A stretch of DNA of 64,000 nucleotides from Mesomycoplasma flocculare ATCC 27399 (lineage in GTDB: Bacteria > Bacillota_I > Bacilli_A > Mycoplasmatales > Metamycoplasmataceae): assembly GCF_000815065.1 (NCBI RefSeq), contig NZ_CP007585.1, forward strand, positions 124,001 through 188,000, written 5' to 3'. The number at the start of each line of letters is the position of its first letter. The stretch's first letter is position 1. A program made the position numbers and the translations under genes. The notes under the pieces were generated by a model. It worked only from the letters and a program-made list of their open reading frames with translations, ran no database searches and was not told the origin of the DNA. Shown here one piece after another: positions 1-9,632 of the stretch.

Positions 1-2326
1 GTTGTTTATCATTTAAGGTATATTTTTTAATAAAAATACCTTTCCCTTCTTTATCTGCTAAGAGGTAATGAGTGTTTCAATCACCGATATTTTTTGCCCT
101 AAAAGCTAAATAAATAACTCCAGAATCAAGACGAGATTTGGGTTTTTCTTGGGGTTGTACTACTTCGGTTTCTTTACTTTGTACAGCTTGGACTTTTTTC
201 TCGTTGCTTTCATTATTTACCCATTTCAGCGGTTTTGTTAGTTCTAACCCTTCAAGAGATTTTTTACCACCTTCGGTTTTAAAACTAAATTTTTTATTTG
301 GATCTGAAATTTCGATATTGCTTGGCTTTTGCTCATTAGCTTTGGTACTTATTGTATCAAGAAAAAACTTTGGATTATATTTTTTAATTTCGTCATAGGC
401 AGATTTCTCCGAGATAATAACGTTTGTAACCACTAATTTTGAACTTGATAAAATAGTTTTATCAGTTTTAGAAACTAGTTCAAGATTAAAAATTAATTTA
501 TCATTATCAGTTTCGATTTTATATTGTGTTTCAACATCATTTAGATTATAAATTTGGGGAGCATTAATTGTTTTTCAGATGCTAGTCCCTAATTTTTTTT
601 GCGTCTCTTTTGGACTTGCTGGAGTTGGAGTTTTTGTTTCTTCTGCAAAAGTGCTAACTGAAACTTTTGTACTTCGAGTTGTTGTAGCATTTTTATTATC
701 TGAAGCTGGTTTTACCGGGGCCGCCGCCTGGGTTGAATTAGAAGAAGAGCTCGGATTTGTTGGCTTTGCATCGCTTTGAGTTTTAACTAGTTTTTTTAGT
801 TCTTCTTTTGCGGTTGCTTTTTCTTGATCATTAGGATATCGTCCATAATCGAGTAAATAAATTTTAGTGACTACTTCATCAGAAGGGTTTGCTAAATTCT
901 CTTTATTCTTTGCTAGCTCAAAAAGGCTATCAATTACCGCTTTAATTTCGTTTGTAGATAGATTTTTGGATGATTTATCATCAGGCATTGAAAATTCCTG
1001 AACTGAACTAACAGTGCCAAAAATTTGAGTTAAAGCTTTTTCATATTCATTTAAATCAATATTTAGATCGACTAAAATTGAATCTTTATTTAGAATAGAA
1101 ATTTTGGAATTTTTTTCTGGATTTACATTAACTTCAAATTCAAAACGAACTTTTTTAGTATTAACTAGTTTTGTCTTATCGGCTTGCACCACTTTATTTT
1201 GGTCCAAAACTTTTGGGCTTAGGCTAACTTTGTAGCTGCCAAATTTTGTATCAACTAGAAATTCTTTTTGTTTTAAGTCAAAAAGTTCTTCAAATTTCTT
1301 GTTTTTTATTGCCGCTTCAGTTTTAGTTTTTGTCTGTGGGTTTCCGTAGTAGAATTCACTAAGACTAATTTTATCTTCGAGTAACGCTTTTTCTAATTCG
1401 GTTTTGATTGTCAGCTTATTTTCAAGATTTTTTTCAAAATAAGTTTTTAGAATACTTCGAATTTCTTGATTTGATACAAGTCCGCGAACTTCAAGTTTTA
1501 CTTTTGTAGTTTTCTTAGAGGTTTTCTCCACTAAATTAAGTTCTAAATATAATTTTTCATCTTTTTCAGCAAGACTTAATTCATTTTGTTCAGTAAGAAC
1601 AGCTTCTAATTTATAATTTTCATCTAAAAATACGGGTGCTTCGAGCGAATTATAAAGCGATAAACTCGCATTTGTTGCAATTAATGCCTGTTCTAATCTA
1701 AGATAAGAATTTTGCGCGGCACTACCACCGAATTTTTTAAAGTTTTGCTGTAGCGCGTTTTTGAATTCGGCAATTGTTAGATTTGATCTTTTAAGGTCAA
1801 CAAAAGATTTGGTCTCTTCAATTTGGAATGTTGTTAGACTAGTGTCTGCTTGCTCGGTTGCAGAAAATCCTTTTAGTTCAATTTGTTTTGAATAAGTTAT
1901 ATGATCGTTTTCAGATTTGGCAAAAACTACAACATTTTTAATTGTAGTCCCTTCGGCAACCGCTTTTTCAAAGTCAAAACTAATTTGATAATTATTAGTT
2001 TTAAGAATACCAAAGTCAAAAGCGGATGTAAGATCAAAACGATATAGGTCGTTTTTTACAACATTTAAAGCCGCTTTTGCAGAAAGGTTTGCAAAATTTG
2101 ATTTAATTTTAAGATTGTCAACAACGGAATTAAATTGCTCGTTTGTAATTTTGGCATTGTTAGCAACTTTGTGTTGCGCAGGCGTTTGGTTTAATACTGA
2201 ATAATAAGAGTTATTATAAGATTTTATTCCAACTGCAATTCCAACAATTGCGCTTAGACCAAGTGTGGTAGCAGCAATAGTTGCAATTAGTCAAACGGGT
2301 TTTCGATAATGTTTTGGCTTTTTCAT
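1..2326 (-). CDS. P102-like surface protein (P97/P102 adhesin operon), 3' end outside window
   Basis: Reads open in code 4 from ATG at 2326 to the window edge (at least 775 codons); in-frame TGA codons at 2291, 575 and 77 are Trp. The N-terminus is basic (MKKPKHYRKP) followed by one hydrophobic segment (about residues 11-34), as in P102-family proteins, which are anchored or exported and processed on the surface. A Ser/Asn/Pro-rich disordered stretch lies near nt 610-760 and contains S-T-F-A-E, matching the S/T-X-F-X-D/E cleavage pattern of this family. A GGAGGT ribosome site is at 2341-2346. The gene starts 45 bases after the P97-like gene, the usual P97-P102 operon order. Assignment to the P102 family rests on this context and architecture, not on an alignment. 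Confidence 0.75.
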
Positions 2327-2371
2327 GATTTTAAATAGATACCTCCATTTTTAGTTTTTTATTGCTTATTT

Positions 2372-5300
2372 TTATTTGTGTGTGGCGTTATTGGCAGTTT
2401 TTCTAACCGTAATTCTCACTTTCAAAGTTGATCTTTGTGCTCCCTCAGCTTGTTTGCCTTGGTTTTGTGCCCCCTCAGCTTTTTTGCCTTGGTTTTGTGC
2501 CCCTTCAGCTTTTTTGCCTTGGTTTGAAGAACCCTCAGCTTTTTCATTTTCATTAGCTTTTACTAGCACAAAGTCAAGTGTTTTTGTACTATCATTAGAT
2601 TCTAAAACGTTATCAACTTCAGTCTGGTATTTTTTGTCCGGATAATGTTTTTTAAGATATTCGTCAACTTTTTTCCCAAGCTCAGGAAGAAAAGATGTTA
2701 GTTTATTATCATTTTCTTGATTCGGTGTTCCCTCAGCTTTTTTGCCCTGGTTTGAAGAACCTTCAGCTTTTTTTGGAAATTGAAGAGAAGAATATGAACT
2801 ATTATCTAGGCTAGTTTCGTGAAATTCATTTTGTAATTTGATAACAACACTATCTAGTTCTTTAATTGCCTTGGTTTTCTCATATATTTCGTTTGATTCT
2901 AATTCCAAGAACATTTTTAATTCGGGAGTTTTTAGACTTAATTTTGACTCATTGTTGTATTTAAGATCAAAACTAAAGGAAACTGAAAGGTATTTTTCTT
3001 CTTCTTTTTTGCCCTGGTTTGAAGAACCTTCAGCTTTTTTGCCTTGGTTTTGAGTCCCCTCAGCTTTTTTGCCTTGATTCGGTGCCCCCTCAGCTTTTTT
3101 GCCTTGATTCGGTGCTCCCTCAGCTTTTTTGCCCTGGTTTGAAGAATTAGAATTAGGTGTTATTTTTGCTTTGAATTCTTGAATTTTTTTATCAATTTCT
3201 GTTTTATTTGTATTTGTAGAGTTATTATTAAGAGTAAGAGAATATGAGATATTATCATCTAATTTGGCCCATGGGGTAAAATTATTAAATTGCGCAGCTT
3301 TTAAGAAAAAAGCTTTGAGAACATCACCAAAGTTATTAAATTCTTCGCCTTCTGTCAGTTTTTCATTACTACTATTAGTTGTCATTGAGACTGCTTGTTG
3401 TGACCCGGTTGTTTTGTCGAGAACGCTTAAACTTTCGTTTTTAATTAAAGAATGTTTTTTTAATTCCGCAAAAATCGCAGTATCATCACCTTTTAATTTA
3501 TCTTTTATACTTTTTGGAAGCACTAAAGTTCCATAAAATCCAATTCCGCTTTCATCGTTTCAAATATTGTTAAAAGAAAGTTTTTTAATTTTCCTGTTTC
3601 CGTTTTTTCAGCCAACAAAATTGATTTTATCCGCTTCAGCGAAAATATTTTTAGCGGATTTTATTGAATAAGGTAGATTTGCATATTCGGTTTTTAATCC
3701 CCATCCTTTCGCTAATTCAAAAAGTGTTTCTAATAGTGTAATTTTATCTTTAGTTAGCAAATCCTGGTAAAAATTAGCAACTTGGTGACCATCTCGGAAA
3801 TAATCGCGCGAAAGAATTGTTGCTACATTTTTTTGAGCAGTTGATTCCGATTCATCTTTTACTAATTTTTTAATATCAGTAAGTTTTGGTTGTTTAAGTT
3901 TTCCTGTTCAGGCATTAATTAAAGAAAGATAAGGTCCAAAATCATAATCATAATTATCACTAAGAACTTTTTGAATATCATTTACTTTTTTTTCTTTAAA
4001 AAGTGCATCTGCTTCAACTTGCGCAATTGGTGTTCCTGAGCGTTTTATATCCCCGCCATATGCAAAAAGTTCTTGTTTTTCTTTGCCTTTTTCTAAAAAA
4101 GGCAAAAAGGCAGTTTTATAAATCTCTTGATTTATTTTTGGGAGTTCAGTGACTTGTTTAAACCCGCTTAATTTTAAAACGCCTTCTTTTGTTGCAGTTT
4201 TTTGTGATAAATTTAAATTGAAGAAAAAATTATCATTTACAGAAGCTGTATATGGAATTAAAATTGCGGTTTTATCAGTTGGGTCAATGTTTGCTTTTAA
4301 AACATCAAGTAAGTATTCAAGACTCTCTGAATTAGCACGATCTTTAAATTTGCTATCAAATTTACCAAAACTAAAACTAACTTTATTTTTTAATAAAGCG
4401 TTAATATCAGTTTTTCTTTGTTCTGAACGGGCTGCATTATCAGTAAAATAACCAGATTTAATTTCTGCAAGAAATTCGTAGGCAGATTTTTGTTGCCCTT
4501 TGTCATTAAAATCAGTTTTTGTAACATCTTTTAGTGTTAAATTATCGATAAAATCGTTTAAATCTAAAAAATATGAACTATTATCCCTTTTTTGTAATCT
4601 TAGTGAGTTAATTATTGGTTTAAAATCGATGTTTACGCCCACTAAATCACGGGCTTCATATGTTAAATCTGCTTTTAAAAATAGTGATGGAATTTGATTT
4701 TGGACACTAACAAATTGACCAGTAATTTTATCTTTTGCAAAGCTAAATTCAAAAATATTACCAGAATTATCCGGCAATTTATTATCTTGTGAGTTATCTA
4801 ATTTATTAATTAAATTATCTAAAGCAGGGAAATAAGTTGCAAGTTTTTGAGTTAGTTCTTGGGAATTTCGTACATTGTTTAAATCTTTTTGAAAATCCTG
4901 CGCACGCAAAGTCGAAGGATCTTTTTGACTTGGTTTTGGTGTTTTGTTATTTTGAGTTTGCTCATCGGCAAAATTTGTAGTTGTTGTTGCTAGCAAATTT
5001 TGAATTGTTGTATTAAGTTTTTCAGTAATTTTTTTAAGAGAAAAATTAAATTCGGCAACTAAAAGATTTGACTGTTTTGCAAAAGAAACTGTTTGTTCGT
5101 AAATATCAGATTTTGCAATATCTCCATTTTCAAGTTCTTGATATACTTGAAATTTAACATTAAAATTCTGATTTTCATCATTTGGGTTAATTTCAATAAT
5201 GTGAAAACTAATTTTTGCATCAACATACTCAGGATCTTCAAAATTGATTTTTTCTAATTTATCGTTTGTTTTTGTGAAAAAAGAAAAGGATCCAAGTGCG

Positions 5301-5560
5301 CTTTCGCTATTTTTAATTTGATTATTAGAATCTAGAAGCAAAGATTTTATTGTATTATAATCAGAGTTTGGATCAAAAGCATTAAGACTGAAAGCCAAAT
5401 TGGAGATTCTAGATGCAAAATCATTTGCTTGTTTTCGTGGGTTTTCTGCCTTGTATTTAGCAGTTGAGCTAAGCCAAACAGTTAAACCAAAAACTCCAGC
5501 GCCAATAATTCCGCTTACCAAACCAATTTTAAATGTTTTTGATTTTAGCAATTTATTCAT
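2372..5560 (-). CDS. P97-like cilium adhesin paralogue with R2-type repeats
   Basis: 1,062 residues in code 4 (TGA at 3908, about 3607 and 3559 read as Trp); P97 is about 1,100 residues. The N-terminus (KSKTFKIGL, TM about 12-31) and segments such as SDIYEQTVSFAKQSNLLVAE and FSLKKITEKL match what I know of P97, which binds porcine cilia and host matrix. T-N-F-A-D at residues 195-199 fits the known P97 processing site. Three arrays of the ten-residue unit NQGKKAEGxx lie at about residues 804-856, 929-950 and 1006-1041. No AAKPV/E (R1) array is present; the first R2-type array occupies the place where P97 has R1. AGGAGT ribosome site at 5574-5579. First gene of the adhesin operon; its promoter contains a T20 tract. 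Confidence 0.88.
2438..2545 (-). repeat. R2-type tandem repeat, array 3 near the C-terminus (about 3.5 units)
   Basis: Three to four 30-base units (KAEGSSNQGKKAEGAQNQGK and variants) lie about 20-55 residues before the stop of the P97-like gene. The units differ mainly at the last two residues (AQ, SS), which suggests expansion by slippage or unequal exchange. Confidence 0.85.
2713..2775 (-). repeat. R2-type tandem repeat, array 2 (about two units)
   Basis: About two 30-base units (KKAEGSSNQGKKAEGTPNQ) at the position matching the R2 block of P97, followed by a segment ending in LPELGKKVDE. Confidence 0.85.
2999..3147 (-). repeat. R2-type tandem repeat, array 1 (five 30-bp units)
   Basis: Five near-identical 30-base units encode NQGKKAEGAP/TQ/SS-type decapeptides inside the P97-like gene; the last unit degenerates to KKEEE. 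The array sits just after the sequence AAQFNNFTPWAKLDD, which in P97 precedes the R1 array. Confidence 0.9.
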
Positions 5561-5703
5561 ATATATTTATTAAACTCCTAAATTTAAAAATAAATTTTTT
5601 ACTTATTTCTTAAAAAATAAGATAACAAAATAACTAGCTTATTGAATTAAATTCTAATAAGAATAGCTAAAAGTAAATAATTTATTTGGTTTGCACATTT
5701 AAA

Positions 5704-5745
5704 ATTATACCAACTTTTTTTGTCTAAAAAAAAAAAAAAAAAAAA
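5704..5745 (-). promoter_or_regulatory. Promoter of the adhesin operon with a T20 tract at the -35 position
   Basis: On the minus strand TATAAT lies at 5709-5704, giving a transcript start near 5697 and a leader of roughly 135 bases before the P97-like ATG. With a 17-base spacer the -35 hexamer would fall at 5727-5732, inside an uninterrupted run of 20 T (A20 at 5726-5745 on the plus strand). No other -35 is visible, so tract length would set spacing and contacts here. Confidence 0.6.
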
Positions 5746-5784
5746 GGCAAAAGAATTTTTTATTTTGTTTTTTTGCCTTTTTTT
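5726..5784 (-). terminator. Rho-independent terminator of gyrB
   Basis: Minus-strand inverted repeat around GGCAAAA/TTTTGCC (arms 5771-5784 and 5739-5752, 18-base loop) followed at once by a run of 20 T. It begins 43 bases after the gyrB stop. Its T tract is the same T20 that occupies the -35 region of the downstream adhesin promoter. Confidence 0.75.
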
Positions 5785-5826
5785 GGAAAAATTTGGCACA
5801 ATTTATTCATTTTAATTTTTTTAAAT

Positions 5827-7746
5827 TTAGATATCAATTTTGGCATATTGGGCATTTTCTTCGATGAAAATTTTCCGCAAGCTGACATCAATCCCCATTA
5901 ATGAGTCAAAAACTTGGCTGACCTGTTCAGCATCATGAATTTGCACTTGCGACATTCTTCTTGATTTAGGGTTCATTGTTGTTTCTCAAAGTTGTTCAGG
6001 ATTCATTTCTCCTAATCCTTTGTATCTTTGAATGGCAAATTTGGAATTTTCCTTAACAATTTCTGCTAAAATTTTCTCTTTTTCAACTTCATTATAAGCA
6101 TAATGAATTTTTTTGTTCTGGGAAATCTTATAAAGTGGCGGAATTGCAATGTAGACAAAACCAAATTCAATCAATTTTTTAAAATAACGAAATAAAAATG
6201 TAAGTAAAAGTGAGCGAATATGTGAACCGTCAGAATCAGCATCAGTCATTATAATAATTTTTTGATAGCGAATTTTGTTAATGTCAAATTCAGGACCCAC
6301 ACCAGTTCCAAAAGCAGTTATCATCGAAAGAATTTCTTCGTTACGCAAAACCTTTTCTAATTGAAAACGTTGAGAGTTAATTACTTTCCCCCTTAAAGGC
6401 AAAATTGCTTGAAAATGACGGTCACGACCCATTTTTGCGCTTCCGCCAGCAGAATTTCCTTCTACTATATAAAGTTCAGCAATTTGTGGATTTTTTACCG
6501 AACAATCAGCAAGTTTTCCTGGAAGTGTGCCAATATCAAAAATTGATTTACGCTTTACAGCTTCACGTGCTGATTTAGCAGCGCGGGCAGCTTTTTGGGC
6601 AAGAAGATTCCGTTTGATGATTTTAAGGGCATCATCGGGATTTTCTGCTAAATAACGCTCAAAAACCTCGCTAAAAGATTTATTAACATATTGGCGCACT
6701 TCTTTATTGGTTAGTTTTCCTTTGGTTTGGCCCTCAAAAATTGGATTTGAGTGTTTTATCGAAACTATTGCAATAAGACCATCTTTTATATCTTGTTTTA
6801 AAAATTTATCAGTTTCTGATTTAATAAATTTGTTTTTAAGAGCGTAATTATTCAAAATGCGCAAAAGCGCATCGTATAGGCCATTTTCGTGACTTCCGCC
6901 TTCAGGGTTATGAATATTATTTGTATAAGCTTTAATTTGGCAGTAATCTTCTTCGACATAGTTTAGTGCAAATTCGACTTTGATTATGTCATTATTATGT
7001 TTATACTCGTTTTCTGCATAAATAATTGTATCTGTTATTTTTTTAAAATTTTTACTTAATTCAACAACATAATCACGAATTCCACCATCAAAACAAAAGC
7101 TTTGACTAAAATTGCTCCGATTATCGCTAACTACAAATTTGATACCGCGAGTTAAATAAGCTGTATTTTTAATGCGGCTGATAATTGTTAAAAGTTGGAA
7201 ACTATTTTCTTCAAGAATTTGAAAGTCAGGGCTGAAAATAATTTTAGTGCCAGTTTCATTGCTGTCTAAATTAGAAATTGCTTTTAAATCGTCGGTTTTT
7301 TGACCACCATCTGTGAATTTTTGATATCAGATTTTACCTTCACGTTTAATAAAAACTTCCAATTCTTTGGCAAGGCCATTAACAACTGAAGCGCCAACTC
7401 CGTGAAGTCCACCAGATACTTTATATGATTTTCCGTCAAATTTTCCACCAGCATGTAAAACTGTAAAAACAACTTCAGCTGCAGAAACATCGTATTTTGG
7501 GTGTTTTCCTACTGGAATTCCTCGGCCATTATCTTCGATGCTGATTTTAAAATCATCCAAAATTGTAATTTTAATTTTGGATGCAAAACCAGCAAGGGCT
7601 TCATCAACAGCATTGTCAACAATTTCCCAGACTAAATGATGTAATTCATTTATGCCTGTGCCACCGATATACATTCCTGGGCGTTTACGAACCGCTTCTA
7701 AACCTTCCAAAACAACGATATTTTCGGCTTGATAATCTTTTGACAT
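5827..7746 (-). CDS. gyrB: DNA gyrase subunit B
   Basis: 639 residues, the normal GyrB length. ATPase (GHKL) domain at the N-terminus with [15 protein letters not shown] and the [13 protein letters not shown] helix; Toprim domain with EGNSAGGSA (about residue 425) and [13 protein letters not shown] (about 505); C-terminal [19 protein letters not shown]. Pairs with GyrA (encoded at 48.3-50.8 kb) to introduce negative supercoils. ATG at 7746 is chosen because GGAG lies 8-12 bases upstream; an in-frame TTG at 7761 overlaps that ribosome site. TGA at 7327 and 5986 are Trp. Transcribed alone from an extended -10 promoter; ends at a strong terminator. Confidence 0.97.
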
Positions 7747-7777
7747 TAATAATTTCTCCAATGATTTATGGTTTTAA

Positions 7778-7783
7778 ATTATA
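7778..7783 (-). promoter_or_regulatory. -10 box of the gyrB promoter
   Basis: TATAAT preceded by TG-T (extended -10) on the minus strand, predicting a start about 25 bases before the gyrB ATG. No clear -35 is visible, as is common in mycoplasmas. Confidence 0.6.
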
Positions 7784-7831
7784 ACATAAGATTTAAAAAT
7801 ACACCATTAATTTGTAGATTTTTTTTAAATT

Positions 7832-7875
7832 AAAATCCAAAAGAAACTTCTAAATTAAAGCATCTTTTGGATTTT
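7832..7875 (-). terminator. Hairpin terminator after pfkA and the 40-residue gene
   Basis: Perfect 13-bp inverted repeat AAAATCCAAAAGA / TCTTTTGGATTTT with an 18-base loop. On the minus strand it ends the pfkA-small ORF transcript before the gyrB promoter. The long U tract usually seen is short here (UUUU plus A-rich). Confidence 0.55.
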
Positions 7876-7979
7876 TAGTATATTTAAAATTTTAATTTTT
7901 TTTTAGTTCTTAAGATTTAATTAAAAAGTTAAAAAACTCTATAAAATACGGAATATTTTTGGCTTTAAGTCTTATAACT

Positions 7980-7999
7980 AAAAAAAAAAAAAAAAAAAA
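7980..7999. repeat. Homopolymer A/T tract (about 20)
   Basis: Uninterrupted run of about 20 A on the plus strand, which is T20 immediately after the stop codon of the 40-residue minus-strand gene. The flanks AACTAA/TTAGTT form a short inverted repeat around it. It may act as a U tract. Confidence 0.8.
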
Positions 8000-8122
8000 T
8001 TAGTTTAATTGTTGTTCTACTAATATTTTAAGTTTTGCATTGGCTTTTTTAGCCGCTTTGGATGTTTTAAGTCGTCTTAACTCGCGTCTTTTTGCCATTT
8101 GTAACTTTCTAATTTTACGCAT
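8000..8122 (-). CDS. Very basic 40-residue protein, hypothetical
   Basis: Small gene, 40 residues, begins MRKIRKLQMAKRRELRRLK and ends KILVEQQLN. It is Lys/Arg-rich (about 14 of 40) and predicted to be helical, like small ribosome- or RNA-associated proteins, but I do not recognise the family; it is too short and too different for me to call bS21. Support for its being real: an ideal ribosome site AAAGGAT seven bases before the ATG, a position 19 bases after the pfkA stop on the same strand, and a stop followed by T20 and a hairpin. It is probably cotranscribed with pfkA. Confidence 0.6.
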   Translation of the reverse strand: MRKIRKLQMAKRRELRRLKTSKAAKKANAKLKILVEQQLN

Positions 8123-8141
8123 CGGTCTTATCCTTTCAAAA

Positions 8142-9110
8142 CTAATTTTGGTTTATTGTATTAAGTTTAATTACTAATTCGTTGGTTTTTTTGCTTTGAA
8201 TCGAAACAACTTCTGTTATATCTCTGGCCTGAATTTTTCCATCCAAAATTCCAATTGCAAGCCCTGATTTGCCTTGGTTAATTAATTCAATTGCTTTCAT
8301 TGCCATTTTTGCTGCTAAAATTCGGTCAAATGCTGAAGGTCTTCCACCACGTTGAGGATGGCCAATTTCCAATCCTTTGGTTGTGATTTTTGTTAGCTCT
8401 TCGATTCTAGCAACAAATTCTTTTAGATTTGGCAAAATATTTTCAGTTACTGTAATTATTACACTTGGTTTGCCTTTTTTAAATTGTTCTAAAACCATTT
8501 GACTTACTTGTTCGGGCGTTAAAATGTTAGTGTGTGTGATTAAAATTTCACTACCTGTTGCCATTGCGGAATATAAGGCCAAATCTTGACAATATCGTCC
8601 CATAACTTCCACTACAAAACAACGACGGTGAGAATTTGCAGTATCACGCAACTTATCAACAGTTTCAATAATTGTATTTAATGCGGTGTCAAATCCAATT
8701 GTATAATCTGTAAATTCAATATCATTATCAATTGTTCCAGGTAGTGCAATGACATTTATCCCTTGCAAATGCATTTTATAACCACCATTGTAAGTTCCAT
8801 CGCCTCCAATCACAATTAATGAGCTAATGCCAAGTTCTTTTAAATTTTTAGCTGCTAGAAGTTGTATTTCTTCATTTTTAAATTCAGGAAAACGGGTAGA
8901 CCCAATAGCAGTCCCACCAAAACTTGCAATACCATTATAAGGAAATTTAGTTGCTGGCATTATTTTTTTTGAGATTATTCCTGAATAACCATCAAAAATC
9001 AAATAAGGTTCAAACCCTAAACTTAGTGCGGATTTTACAAGAAAACTGATAGCAGAATTCATTCCAGGTGAGTCGCCACCTGAAGTTAATATTGCAATTT
9101 TTTTTGTCAT
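8142..9110 (-). CDS. pfkA: 6-phosphofructokinase
   Basis: 322 residues, the usual bacterial length. ATP-dependent phosphorylation of fructose 6-phosphate, the committed step of glycolysis, which is the main energy source of these organisms. Motifs: GGDSPGMNSAI at residues 10-20 (nucleotide site), GGDGTYNG (about 101), catalytic loop TIDNDI followed by YTIGFDTAL, and VEVMGRYCQDLA. Ends cleanly in TAA. Ribosome site AAAGAG is modest, and a (TAA)20 tract begins 10 bases upstream of the ATG. Followed by the 40-residue basic gene. Confidence 0.97.
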   Translation of the reverse strand: MTKKIAILTSGGDSPGMNSAISFLVKSALSLGFEPYLIFDGYSGIISKKIMPATKFPYNGIASFGGTAIGSTRFPEFKNEEIQLLAAKNLKELGISSLIVIGGDGTYNGGYKMHLQGINVIALPGTIDNDIEFTDYTIGFDTALNTIIETVDKLRDTANSHRRCFVVEVMGRYCQDLALYSAMATGSEILITHTNILTPEQVSQMVLEQFKKGKPSVIITVTENILPNLKEFVARIEELTKITTKGLEIGHPQRGGRPSAFDRILAAKMAMKAIELINQGKSGLAIGILDGKIQARDITEVVSIQSKKTNELVIKLNTINQN

Positions 9111-9119
9111 TTTAAACTC

Positions 9120-9182
<63 letters not shown>

Positions 9183-9245
9183 TTATTTAAATAATTTTTT
9201 TTATATTTATAAATTTTAATTGAATTGGACAAAATAAATTTGAAA

Positions 9246-9321
9246 TGGTACGCCCTAGAGGATTTGAACCTCTGACCCAATGATTAAAAGTCATTTGCTC
9301 TACCTGCTGAGCTAAGGGCGC
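9246..9321 (-). tRNA. tRNA-Lys (TTT)
   Basis: 76 bases including encoded CCA. Acceptor GCGCCCT/AGGGCGT (G-U at 1:72), D arm TAGCTCAGCAGGTAGAG, anticodon loop CTTTTAA giving anticodon TTT, T arm AGAGGTTCAAATCCTCT. Three bases after tRNA-Leu, so the two are cotranscribed. Confidence 0.95.
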
Positions 9322-9324
9322 ATT

Positions 9325-9410
9325 TGGTGCTCGAAACTGGACTCGAACCAGCACGGGATTACTCCCAAAGGATTTTAAGTCCTTTGTGTCTACCATTCCA
9401 CCACTCGAGC
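9325..9410 (-). tRNA. tRNA-Leu (TAA)
   Basis: 86 bases with a long variable arm (GGGAGTAATCCC) typical of Leu and Ser tRNAs. The anticodon stem-loop GGACTTAAAATCC gives anticodon TAA. T arm GCTGGTTCGAGTCCAGT; CCA is encoded. Confidence 0.95.
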
Positions 9411-9447
9411 TGCTATATGAATTTTTATTTTTTTAAAAGCATAAAAA

Positions 9448-9453
9448 ATTATA
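9448..9453 (-). promoter_or_regulatory. -10 box for the tRNA-Leu/tRNA-Lys pair
   Basis: TATAAT preceded by TGG on the minus strand (extended -10), about 38 bases before the mature 5' end of tRNA-Leu. Confidence 0.55.
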
Positions 9454-9632
9454 CCATAAATAAAAAACCAGAAGCAATTTTTAATTTTAAAAGTTTTAAT
9501 TTTTCCAAATAACTTCTGCATACATTTTAACAAAAATTTACGAAAATTTTTTAAGTTTAGGAAAAAATTAGTAAATTTGAGTTTGTTTTACTATTTTTTA
9601 TTAAATAATTACAAAATTTTTAAATTAGTTAA

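Noticed and set aside
600-780. R1 (AAKPV/E) repeats in the P102-like gene
   Set aside because: Only a single AAAPVKPAS stretch is present; no tandem AAKP units.
2376-3053. Plus-strand frames rich in APSAFLPWF repeats
   Set aside because: They are antisense reflections of the R2-type repeats of the P97-like gene; no ribosome site or promoter.
2425-3150. CRISPR array
   Set aside because: The 30-base repeats are in-frame coding repeats with no unique spacers between units.
7747-7761. TTG at 7761 as gyrB start
   Set aside because: It overlaps the GGAG ribosome site of the ATG at 7746, which matches the family N-terminus.
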